Shown: in pieces, positions 1 to 6,465 of the stretch | Layout: every line of letters starts with the position of its first letter | Position numbering within the stretch: position 1 is the stretch's first letter | Notes under the pieces: model-generated | Database searches by the model: none | What the model saw: only the letters and a program-made list of their open reading frames with translations | What the model was told of the DNA's origin: nothing | Program-made: the position numbers and the translations under genes | NCBI GenBank assembly: GCA_947628705.1 | Contig: CANRAZ010000023.1 | Span: forward strand, 1-37,208 | Length of the DNA: 37,208 nt | Source of the DNA: an uncultured Lachnospiraceae bacterium | GTDB lineage: Bacteria; Bacillota; Clostridia; Lachnospirales; Lachnospiraceae | Reading direction: 5' to 3'

Positions 1-1
1 A

Positions 2-850
2 GGCGGAAAAGAATTTTTTGCCGAAGATATGATGGGACAGGATTTTGTTGCCACTTGGGGGATCGGAAGCGACGATGCGTCGAACCCGTTCAAGGATTGG
101 TCGTTTCTGGTGATCCCCTATGCAAGCGGGGATTTCCATAGCGGCACGGGCGAATACCGCTATACGGAAAACGGGAAAGAAAAGGTCGTTTATCATCAGG
201 GTTACACAAACTATTCCGCCTTTGTCGAAGAAGCAAAACAATATGTCGGGAGTCCAGACACCCTGCTGATTACGGGCTTTTCGGCGGGCGGTTTTGCGAC
301 GAGCTTACTTGCCGACGACGTAATCGGCAGATTCCCTTCCGCCAAAAACATAACCGTTTGTGTTGACAGCTCGCTTTTGCTATACGACGGGTGGCACGAA
401 ACGGCGCAAAATCTTTGGAAATCACCTGCCGAAATTACGGAAAGACTTACAAGCAACAATATAGTGCTTGATAGTTTAACCGCATTGCACAACAAACGCG
501 GAGACAGTGTAAAAATTCTTTTCGATTGCTCTGTGCGAGACGATACTTTAATGCAATATCAGGCTTATATCCGCGAAGGGAAAATGAGTAAAACAAAGGA
601 AAACGGCGACGTATTTCAAAAAGACCTGAAAGAAATGGTAAAAGGATTGCAGGAAAATATTGAAGGCGTAGGCATTTATATATGGGAATATGCCCTTGAC
701 GACACGACAAAAAACACCCAACACACGATTCTTTCAAGTCAGGTGTTTGAAAAGCTGAACGGAGAAAAAAGCGTTGCGGAGTGGATAACCGATGCGGTAA
801 ACGGAGACGTTCAGACCTACGGCATGGAACTCTTGGATAAGAAGTATTAG
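2..850 (+). CDS. Pectinacetylesterase/Notum-like hydrolase, 5' end outside window
   Basis: The reading frame is open to the left edge (codons for GGKEFFAED precede the first in-window ATG at 29), so the gene starts outside the window. The visible part carries the landmarks of the pectinacetylesterase (Notum) family of serine hydrolases: an IPYASGDFHSG block, HQGYTNY, the nucleophile motif TGFSAGGFA and a CVDSS block that corresponds to the family's DSG. This fold removes acyl groups from esters, in known members from pectin or from lipidated proteins; the substrate here cannot be told. The N-terminus, where a signal peptide or lipoprotein signal would be, is not visible. It ends 13 bp before the next hydrolase gene, and the two probably share a transcript. 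Family call fairly sure, function unsure. Confidence 0.75.
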   Translation, partial: GGKEFFAEDMMGQDFVATWGIGSDDASNPFKDWSFLVIPYASGDFHSGTGEYRYTENGKEKVVYHQGYTNYSAFVEEAKQYVGSPDTLLITGFSAGGFATSLLADDVIGRFPSAKNITVCVDSSLLLYDGWHETAQNLWKSPAEITERLTSNNIVLDSLTALHNKRGDSVKILFDCSVRDDTLMQYQAYIREGKMSKTKENGDVFQKDLKEMVKGLQENIEGVGIYIWEYALDDTTKNTQHTILSSQVFEKLNGEKSVAEWITDAVNGDVQTYGMELLDKKY

Positions 851-863
851 AAGGAAATTTTTT

Positions 864-1841
864 ATGAAAAAAATTATAAAAGGCATTTTAATTACTGTCG
901 TAGTTATTGTAGGCATAGTTGTTGTTTTACTTATAGTTTTAACTATTAAAAATCATTTCGATTTGTTAAAACCACACTTAACAGACGACTATTATACTGA
1001 ATTCAAATCAGATTACAAATTAGAGAAAAAATATGCAGATTTGGGTAATTACGAGGTTACAAACGTCGATTATGATGCAGACGATAAAAAGATAGGTAAA
1101 TACCGCGTTTGGTATCCAAAAGAGCTTGAAAGCAAGCAGCAGGAATATCCTCTTATCGTCATAACAAACGCAAGTAACGTAGCGGCGATGAACTATGAGC
1201 CGTATTTTCAGCGACTTGCGTCGTGGGGCTTTATCGTTGCTGGTAACGAGGACAGACAGGCAGGTTCGGGCGAATCAACTTCTCTTACATTAGACTTTGT
1301 ATTAGAACTGAATGATAAATCCGACAGCGTATTCTATAAAAAGATTAGCCAAACGAATATCGGCATTATAGGTTTTTCACAAGGCGGCGCAGGTGCGATA
1401 AGAGCGGCAACCGAATTTGAAAACAGTAACAGATATAAAACAATATTTACAGGTAGTGCTGCATATCCTTTTCTTGCAAAAAATATGGGATGGGAATATG
1501 ACGCATCAAAAATCTCAATCCCGTATTTTATGACGGCAGGAACAGGTAGTTCGGACGATTCGGGTGTAGAAAATATTTACCAAAAGTTCGGCGGCGTATG
1601 TCCGCTTGAAGCTCTGAAAGATATTTATAACGCGATGAGCCAAGATGTTACAAAAATCCGTGCAAGAGCAACGGGTGCGGAACACGAAGATATGCTGAAA
1701 CGTCCTGATGGATATATGACTGCTTGGATGTGTTGGCAGTTGCAGGGAGATACAGAAGCGGCGAAAGCCTTTATCGGCGATAATGCCGAAATTATGCAAA
1801 ACATTAACTGGCAGGACAAAGAAGCAAATATTTGTAAGTGA
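864..1841 (+). CDS. Membrane-anchored alpha/beta hydrolase (chlorophyllase/PETase-like fold)
   Basis: A 325-residue protein. Residues 1-30 form a basic start (MKKIIKG) followed by one hydrophobic Val/Ile-rich helix with no cysteine lipobox, so I infer an uncleaved anchor with the enzyme outside the membrane. The rest resembles the dienelactone hydrolase/chlorophyllase/cutinase-like group: the PLIVITNAS strand, the nucleophile elbow GFSQGG (about residue 170), an acidic stretch TGSSDDSG likely to hold the catalytic Asp, and GAEHEDM likely to hold the catalytic His. The start is supported by AAGGAA 8 bp upstream. Base composition of the 5' third is more A+T-rich than that of most genes further right. 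Substrate unknown; carbohydrate ester, lipid or polyester cleavage are all possible. Confidence 0.75.
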   Translation: MKKIIKGILITVVVIVGIVVVLLIVLTIKNHFDLLKPHLTDDYYTEFKSDYKLEKKYADLGNYEVTNVDYDADDKKIGKYRVWYPKELESKQQEYPLIVITNASNVAAMNYEPYFQRLASWGFIVAGNEDRQAGSGESTSLTLDFVLELNDKSDSVFYKKISQTNIGIIGFSQGGAGAIRAATEFENSNRYKTIFTGSAAYPFLAKNMGWEYDASKISIPYFMTAGTGSSDDSGVENIYQKFGGVCPLEALKDIYNAMSQDVTKIRARATGAEHEDMLKRPDGYMTAWMCWQLQGDTEAAKAFIGDNAEIMQNINWQDKEANICK

Positions 1842-1961
1842 TTTTGGGGTGAAAATCATTGTTTTGCAGAAGCAGAATATTTTTCTCCAAGGTAGAAATA
1901 CGCGATAAACGAGTATAAGCTATAACAGTATATGCAGTTTCAAAAACAGAACATTTATTTT

Positions 1962-1996
1962 GTGACGCCATTTTATCGTAAAGTGGCGTCACTTTT
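1962..1996 (+). terminator. Hairpin terminator of the hydrolase pair
   Basis: A perfect 9-bp stem, GTGACGCCA (1962-1970) with TGGCGTCAC (1984-1992), is followed by TTTT. It lies about 120 bp past the second hydrolase, in the gap between convergent genes. The short U-run makes it a moderate terminator. Beyond it, 1997-2107 has further TGACGT-containing sequence but no gene I can support. Confidence 0.6.
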
Positions 1997-2107
1997 GTAG
2001 TTTGACATCTTTTTGAAAAATATAGAAAGCGGAAAGAAAAATCATCACGAATGACGTCAATTTTCAGCATCATTTTATGAAAAATGACGTTAATGTTACT
2101 TAACGGT

Positions 2108-3667
2108 TCAGGAATATGAGCCGGAAAGAGCATATATTGCCGCACAGGAAGGCTCGGCGGTTATAACGCCGCCGTCAGACAGAATTTCTCCGCCGAAGCT
2201 GTATATCTTTTGCTTCAAGTCAGCGGAAAAATTGAAAGTCTTTTTTTCTGACGACGGATTAATCACTATTAAAAGCCTTTCGTTTTCACTGCTTCTGATG
2301 TAGGCAAGAGGATAGGAATTTTTCTCTGCAAAGACAAATTCTATTTCTCCTTTGCTTTGCAGCGCTTTGTGAGACTGTCTTATTACGATAAGCCTCTTTA
2401 TCTCATTCAGCAGGGAGCTTTTATCTGCAAGCTGGGAAGCAGCGTCCGGGCGGTTAGAAGAGCCGTCAAGAGGTATGTAAAGCTTTTCTGGCGCAGCGGT
2501 GCTGAAGCCGGCATTTAAACTCTTGTCCCACTGCATCGGGGAACGCGAACCCGTTCTGTTGTAGCCGCCTTCGACTGACGTTAGGTTTTCAACATAGTTC
2601 ATGCCTATTTCGTCTCCGTAGTAAATAAAAGGCGCTCCGGGCATTGTCAGAAGAAACGCAAATGCTATTTTCAGCTCGTCTCCGTGCAGGCTTCTTGAAA
2701 GCCTGTCCATATCGTGATTGCCTGAAGGAATGCAGATTAATCCCTTGCGTTCGGATTTCTCATAATTTTCCGTGTATTTTTTTACGAATTCTGAGACGTC
2801 GCCCTTTCCGCGCGATGAGAAAAAGGGCTCTTCGCATCTGAACAGGTCGTTGTAATGAGAAGGGCCGAAGTGAAGCAGAAAATCCATGTGGAAGCCGCCC
2901 TGAAGCGATTTGTCAGGTTCGCCCCATTCCGATACCATGGCTGCATCAGGAAATTCTCTGTCAAGAAAGCTCCTTACCTTTTGCCAGAGCTTTATTGTTC
3001 CCTTGCCGTCTGCGTCGTTTTTTACCAATGAGCCTGCCATGTCAACACGGAAGCCGTCGCAGCCCATGCCGAGCCAGAATCTCATAATATTTATCAGCTC
3101 GTTGAGAGTGGAGAGAGGTCCTTTATCCTCCGTGCCCTGCTGCCATTTCTTTTGGGGATCAGGTTTGTAAAAGCCGTAGTTTAAGGCAGGCTGATGCGAG
3201 AAAAAATTCACGGCGCACGAACCGTCGCGGTCTGAGATTCCTCTTATGCATCCCATTCCCTCCGGCTCCTCCCATATGCTGTCAGTCCAGACATAACGGT
3301 CGGTAAATTCATTCTTTTCGGCTTTCATGGATTCTTTAAACCACTTATGCTCGACAGAGGTGTGCCCCGGCACAAGGTCTAAAAGTATGTGCATATCACG
3401 CTTGTGAACTTCCTCAAACAGTCTCTTTAAATCCTCATTCGTTCCGTATCTTGGAGCGACCCTGTAGTAGTCGGAAACATCGTAGCCCGCGTCGCCAAAG
3501 GGAGATTCAAAGCAAGGATTCAGCCATATCGCGTTGCAGCCGACGGATTTTATGTAGTCCAGCTTTTCCGTAATTCCGTTTATATTTCCGATTCCGTCTC
3601 CGTCAGTGTCCTTAAAGGACTGAGGGTATATTTCATAGAAAATTGCATTATCAAGCCATTGTGACAT
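2108..3667 (-). CDS. GH13 alpha-glucosidase / alpha-amylase family enzyme
   Basis: A 519-residue cytoplasmic (no signal peptide) glycoside hydrolase family 13 protein. It opens with the family's FYEIYPQSFKDTDGDGIG block, then NAIWLNPCFESP, and the catalytic set is complete: nucleophile Asp209 in DGFRVDMA, acid/base Glu247 in VSEWGE, and transition-state Asp319 in SGNHD. A C-terminal beta domain of about 100 residues follows. Family knowledge: enzymes of this layout act on short alpha-glucans or disaccharides (oligo-1,6-glucosidase, trehalose-6-phosphate hydrolase, sucrose or trehalose isomerases); I cannot fix the subfamily. AGGAGG lies at 3674-3679, 6 bp before the ATG. The PHP gene is about 100 bp upstream on the same strand, possibly co-transcribed, though no shared pathway is obvious. 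Confidence 0.9.
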   Translation of the reverse strand: MSQWLDNAIFYEIYPQSFKDTDGDGIGNINGITEKLDYIKSVGCNAIWLNPCFESPFGDAGYDVSDYYRVAPRYGTNEDLKRLFEEVHKRDMHILLDLVPGHTSVEHKWFKESMKAEKNEFTDRYVWTDSIWEEPEGMGCIRGISDRDGSCAVNFFSHQPALNYGFYKPDPQKKWQQGTEDKGPLSTLNELINIMRFWLGMGCDGFRVDMAGSLVKNDADGKGTIKLWQKVRSFLDREFPDAAMVSEWGEPDKSLQGGFHMDFLLHFGPSHYNDLFRCEEPFFSSRGKGDVSEFVKKYTENYEKSERKGLICIPSGNHDMDRLSRSLHGDELKIAFAFLLTMPGAPFIYYGDEIGMNYVENLTSVEGGYNRTGSRSPMQWDKSLNAGFSTAAPEKLYIPLDGSSNRPDAASQLADKSSLLNEIKRLIVIRQSHKALQSKGEIEFVFAEKNSYPLAYIRSSENERLLIVINPSSEKKTFNFSADLKQKIYSFGGEILSDGGVITAEPSCAAIYALSGSYS

Positions 3668-3766
3668 TTTTCAGCCTCCTGTTTTTATAAAATGTATAGC
3701 GTATTCTAAGCCAAAAAGCGATTTGGCGGTTTAACGAGCATGCTGCTTGGCCTGAATCCGTAAAAT

Positions 3767-4690
3767 TCACCTTTTCACGCCCGTATGCTCTTTGATTTTT
3801 TCAAGCAGCTCATACGGTATTGACATTTCTCCATGTCCGCTCCCGATTTTTAAATCAGGCTTGCTTTTGCCGTGAAAATCAGTTCCTCCGCTTATTAAAA
3901 GAGAAAATTCATCGGCCAGCGAGCGCACATATGCTCCATCCTCGCCAGTGTTGGAGGAGTAGATCGCTTCAATTCCGTCTCCGCCGCATTTTTTAAATTC
4001 AGACGCAAGCATTCTTACGCCGTCCTCAGAAAGCCTGTAGAGCAGAGGATGAGCAAGAAAAGCGAGACCGCCTGCCTGATGTATAAGAGAAACCGTTTCG
4101 CCAATGCCTATATATTCTCTTTTGACAAAGAATTCCGTGTCCTTATTTAAATATTTTTCAAAGCTTTCGTATCGGTCTTTTGCATAGCCCTTTTCAATAA
4201 GAAGCCTTGAAAAGTGGCCTCGGGTAATTATTGTGTCGGGATTGCCGAAGGTAAGCTCGTCGTAGGATATGTCAATGCCCCTGTCGGTAAAATTTTTAAT
4301 CATTTTTATATTGCGTTCGAAGCGTCTTTTCCGCGTCAGGGAAAGAGCAGCGTTAAGCCGCAAATCGTCGGGGTCAATGTAATAGCCGAGTATGTGAATG
4401 TCGCTGTCATTGTAGCCGGCTGAAATCTCTACGGCAGGGACGAATTCAAGAAAACGTGCCGTTTCTTCTGCTCCGGGTTTTCCGTTTCCGTGATTTTTTA
4501 AGCTTTGCTCCCCAATCAAAGCATTAATTCGCGCCGCGGCCCTTGCCGCCTCATGGCAGCCGTCGGTACAGTCGTGATCCGTAAGAGCAAATGCGGAAAG
4601 TCCGGCTTCAAAAGCCAGAGCGGCAACCTCGGACGGAGAAAAAGAGCCGTCAGAAACGTTGCTGTGAACATGTAAATCAATAGTTTTCAT
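3767..4690 (-). CDS. PHP-domain phosphoesterase (YciV/TrpH-like)
   Basis: A 307-residue PHP superfamily protein. Metal-binding motifs are visible in order: HVHSNVSDG (His7, His9, Asp14), LTDHDCTDG, the EIS strand after the insert, a HILGYY motif, LAHPLLY and the C-terminal SGGTDFHG. This is the pattern of the YciV/TrpH branch, whose members are 5'-3' exoribonucleases trimming rRNA (RNase AM) or 3',5'-nucleoside bisphosphate phosphatases; which one applies here is inference. I chose ATG 4690 because GGAGG lies 6 bp upstream (4696-4700) and MKTIDLHVHS is the usual family start; an in-frame ATG at 4771 would add 27 residues unlike the family and would run over the promoter. Confidence 0.85.
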   Translation of the reverse strand: MKTIDLHVHSNVSDGSFSPSEVAALAFEAGLSAFALTDHDCTDGCHEAARAAARINALIGEQSLKNHGNGKPGAEETARFLEFVPAVEISAGYNDSDIHILGYYIDPDDLRLNAALSLTRKRRFERNIKMIKNFTDRGIDISYDELTFGNPDTIITRGHFSRLLIEKGYAKDRYESFEKYLNKDTEFFVKREYIGIGETVSLIHQAGGLAFLAHPLLYRLSEDGVRMLASEFKKCGGDGIEAIYSSNTGEDGAYVRSLADEFSLLISGGTDFHGKSKPDLKIGSGHGEMSIPYELLEKIKEHTGVKR

Positions 4691-4708
4691 AATTGCCTCC
4701 GAAAATAT

Positions 4709-4737
4709 TTTATAACATATTTCACAGTAAATGTAAA
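4709..4737 (-). promoter_or_regulatory. Sigma-A-type promoter of the PHP gene
   Basis: Reading the minus strand, TTTACA (4737-4732) and TATAAA (4714-4709) are separated by exactly 17 bp and lie about 20-45 bp upstream of the chosen PHP start. This leaves a very short leader carrying GGAGG and supports starting the protein at 4690. Confidence 0.6.
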
Positions 4738-4783
4738 CCGACTTAAAAAGCATATTTTTTATTAATTTCACATACCTTGTATA

Positions 4784-4789
4784 TATAAT
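4784..4789 (+). promoter_or_regulatory. Candidate -10 element of the small membrane protein gene
   Basis: TATAAT stands 22 bp upstream of the ATG at 4812. No good -35 hexamer is found at 16-18 bp, so the call rests on the -10 alone. It faces away from the PHP promoter, making this a short divergent intergenic region. Confidence 0.35.
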
Positions 4790-4811
4790 AGCTATCGGTA
4801 TTGGAGGGAGT

Positions 4812-5165
4812 ATGACAGTGAAACTGAAGCCGTTGGTTTACGGCACAGCGGCAGGAGCCGCCGTATGGGCTGCCGCATTTTTTCTGGCAGGACTTATTTT
4901 GTACATAACAGGAGCAGGAGGCATTTTTATAACCGCCGCCGTAAAGATAATAATCGCGCTTGCGGCGTTTACGGCAGGCTTTGTCGCAGGAAAAATGTGC
5001 GGAAGCAGAAGATTTCTGTGGGGACTTGGAAGCGGAATGATGCTCTGCCTGTTTTCTCTTCTTATCGGCACCTTTATAGGAGGCAACGGAGGATTCACCG
5101 CGGATGAAATTATCAATACGGCAATTTTCATTCTGTTTTCGCTTTCAGGCGGAATGATGAGCTGA
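4812..5165 (+). CDS. Small four-helix membrane protein, TIGR04086-like
   Basis: A 117-residue, very hydrophobic protein with about four predicted membrane segments (roughly 10-33, 37-57, 66-87, 98-115) rich in Gly and Ala, and short basic loops (KMCGSRR near residue 61). It resembles the TIGR04086/YrzE-like small membrane protein family of Firmicutes, whose function is unknown. GGAGG at 4803-4807 is 4 bp from the ATG. It stands alone between a divergent PHP gene and the 6S RNA gene. Protein-coding status is fairly sure; the family name is from memory of its pattern. Confidence 0.7.
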   Translation: MTVKLKPLVYGTAAGAAVWAAAFFLAGLILYITGAGGIFITAAVKIIIALAAFTAGFVAGKMCGSRRFLWGLGSGMMLCLFSLLIGTFIGGNGGFTADEIINTAIFILFSLSGGMMS

Positions 5166-5292
5166 ACGGCATAATTATATATTTATATGCCTGTCACGCC
5201 AAGCGGAAGCTCTCCCGATACGGAGACATTTTGCCGCCCGTCGGACAATGAATTAGAAATACATGAAGTATTTCTGATACTGAATATTTGTA
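5166..5292. other. Gap before 6S RNA with two small hairpins
   Basis: There is no coding sequence. An AT-rich inverted repeat, GGCATA/TATGCC (about 5168-5191), directly follows the membrane-protein stop. A second perfect 8-bp stem, AGAAATAC (5255-5262) with GTATTTCT (5268-5275), has a 5-nt loop. Neither is followed by a clean U-run, so they may be weak terminators or may only isolate the 6S promoter. Confidence 0.4.
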
Positions 5293-5321
5293 TTGATATT
5301 TTTTCACACAAAGGATATAAT
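5293..5321 (+). promoter_or_regulatory. Promoter of the 6S RNA gene
   Basis: TTGATA (5293-5298) and TATAAT (5316-5321) are separated by exactly 17 bp. The start site would fall near 5328, just upstream of the folded 6S RNA body, and no ribosome site or ORF follows. Confidence 0.7.
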
Positions 5322-5327
5322 TAATTT

Positions 5328-5540
5328 GTAAAACAACAGCAAAAGCTCAGTTAAAAATTATCAGCCTGGGGAGTTCGACAACTTGCGCTATTTTGACCCT
5401 ACAACTTTAAAAAGGGATTCCTATATCTGAATGCGTATGTCAGGCCTCATTATTATCAGTGGAAGGCAGAAACATTCTTGCGGTTGCCCACCTGACTTTT
5501 GGTCAGGAGTCAAAATGCGGAGCCGGCTCTTTGGGCTTTT
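5328..5540 (+). ncRNA. ssrS: 6S RNA (RNA polymerase regulator)
   Basis: About 210 nt with the 6S architecture. The ends close in a continuous 10-bp stem allowing G-U pairs: GCCTGGGGAG (5364-5373) with CTCTTTGGGC (5527-5536). Inside, CGC plus ATTTTGAC (near 5386-5397) pairs with GTCAAAAT plus GCG (near 5510-5520) with one bulged base. Next comes a large open central bubble: its 5' side holds CCCTACA...AAAAAGGG and its 3' side holds a small hairpin CCTGAC-TTTTG-GTCAGG. An irregular upper arm runs to a terminal loop. This closing stem / bubble / long arm shape mimics an open promoter and binds the housekeeping holoenzyme in known 6S RNAs. Its own promoter and terminator flank it. The gene symbol is the generic 6S name. 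Confidence 0.75.
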
Positions 5541-5553
5541 AGGTGACAAATTT

Positions 5554-5587
5554 AATGCCCCTGTCCTAAAGGAATCAGGGGCATTTT
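5554..5587 (+). terminator. Terminator of the 6S RNA gene
   Basis: A perfect 10-bp stem AATGCCCCTG (5554-5563) / CAGGGGCATT (5576-5585) is extended by inner TCC/GGA pairs around a TAAA loop and ends in a short T-run. It lies 17 bp past the 6S closing stem. Confidence 0.75.
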
Positions 5588-5669
5588 AAATAGATTTCGT
5601 AATAAGCGCTTTAAGCGCTGCGCTGAATAAGCGGAACCAAAGAGCTGACGGTCGGCTTGATGAGATCGT

Positions 5670-6119
5670 TTACGGCTGTACTCTTGCGGAGTTAAGTATT
5701 CCGTTAAGCTCGCTCATTATCAGCGCGTAGGTATAGCCTTGAGAATTATCAGAAACAAGCTCGTCAAGCGCCGTTCCGCTTCTTAGTGCGTCATTTATCG
5801 AGCTTACGGAGCTGCCGACAAGCGGGTACATTGTTTCAACCGCTTCGTCAGCGGAGGACATTCGGACGTTTTTAACCTGAGTTCCGTCAACCAGAACTTC
5901 GAGGGTCGCATTATAGCTTCCCACGGTAATCTGTCCGGTGTACACTCCCGGTACATATACATCCTCCGTACTGTATATTTCTGATATTGTCTCTTGTGAT
6001 TCTGTCGTGCGGCTTCTTTTACTCATGCCAATCACTAATATTATCAGCAGTATTATTAGTATGAGGGCAATTCCGCAGAACAACAGATGCTTTCGTCTGA
6101 TAACAAATATTCTGGTCAT
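5670..6119 (-). CDS. Single-pass membrane protein with degenerate FMN-binding-like domain
   Basis: A 149-residue protein: basic N-terminus (MTRIFVIRRKH), one membrane helix (about 12-32), a Ser/Thr/Glu-rich linker (33-52) and a soluble domain of about 95 residues outside the membrane. The soluble part starts YVPGVYTGQITVG and continues with two beta strands ending VLVDGTQVKNVRM, a layout reminiscent of FMN_bind domains (RnfG/NqrC type) in which YxG-strand-DGkI-strand precedes a SGAT flavinylation motif. Here the SGAT Thr motif is absent (the matching place reads NSQGYTYALI), so covalent flavin attachment is unlikely. GGAG lies 7 bp before the ATG. Stand-alone gene facing addB divergently. Function unknown; resemblance is inference. 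Confidence 0.6.
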   Translation of the reverse strand: MTRIFVIRRKHLLFCGIALILIILLIILVIGMSKRSRTTESQETISEIYSTEDVYVPGVYTGQITVGSYNATLEVLVDGTQVKNVRMSSADEAVETMYPLVGSSVSSINDALRSGTALDELVSDNSQGYTYALIMSELNGILNSARVQP

Positions 6120-6465
6120 TGGGACTCCGGATATTTTACTATTAATTTATACAAGATATGAATTAAAGTATTGAATATTCCTTTCAGATGCGAAGTATTT
6201 GATAAATTGAGGCAGTTTTTTGCTTAAAGCCATGACTGCCGACAGATAGGCTGCGGCTGGAGTAGGGCTGCGGTTGAAATAAGGCGTTGGCTGACATGAG
6301 GCTGCGGCTAACATGATGCCGCGGCTGGAATAAGCCTGCGGAACAGGCAGGAGAGGCGTCCTCGGGCAGGAGACTGCACCAATCGGTACTTGACGAAGCC
6401 CCTTCATAAAAAAATTTAAAATAAAAAATTTTACGGTAAACTGATCAGCAGAAAGGAAGACGAGC
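6120..6465. other. Divergent intergenic region upstream of addB
   Basis: 346 bp without a supported gene. The left part is AT-rich and contains the leader of the minus-strand membrane protein. The centre (6249-6350) is an unusually GC-rich degenerate 17-bp tandem repeat, listed separately. The right part is A/T-rich; TTGACG at 6390-6395 could be a -35 for addB, but the expected -10 place reads only AATTTA/TTTAAA, so I call no promoter. An open minus-strand stretch through the repeats shows no ribosome site or protein-like composition and is rejected. Confidence 0.5.
6249..6350. repeat. Degenerate 17-bp tandem repeat, about six units
   Basis: Units begin exactly every 17 bp at 6249, 6266, 6283, 6300, 6317 and 6334. 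The first is GGCTGCGGCTGGAGTAG, the fourth GGCTGCGGCTAACATGA and the fifth TGCCGCGGCTGGAATAA; the shared core is GGCTGCGG(C/T)TG followed by a purine-rich tail. The sixth unit is eroded. The period of 17 rules out a codon-based repeat in one frame. Confidence 0.75.

Noticed and set aside
3709..3727. GCCAAA/TTTGGC hairpin between the PHP and GH13 genes
   Set aside because: A six-pair stem without a U-run on the minus strand; not supported as a terminator.
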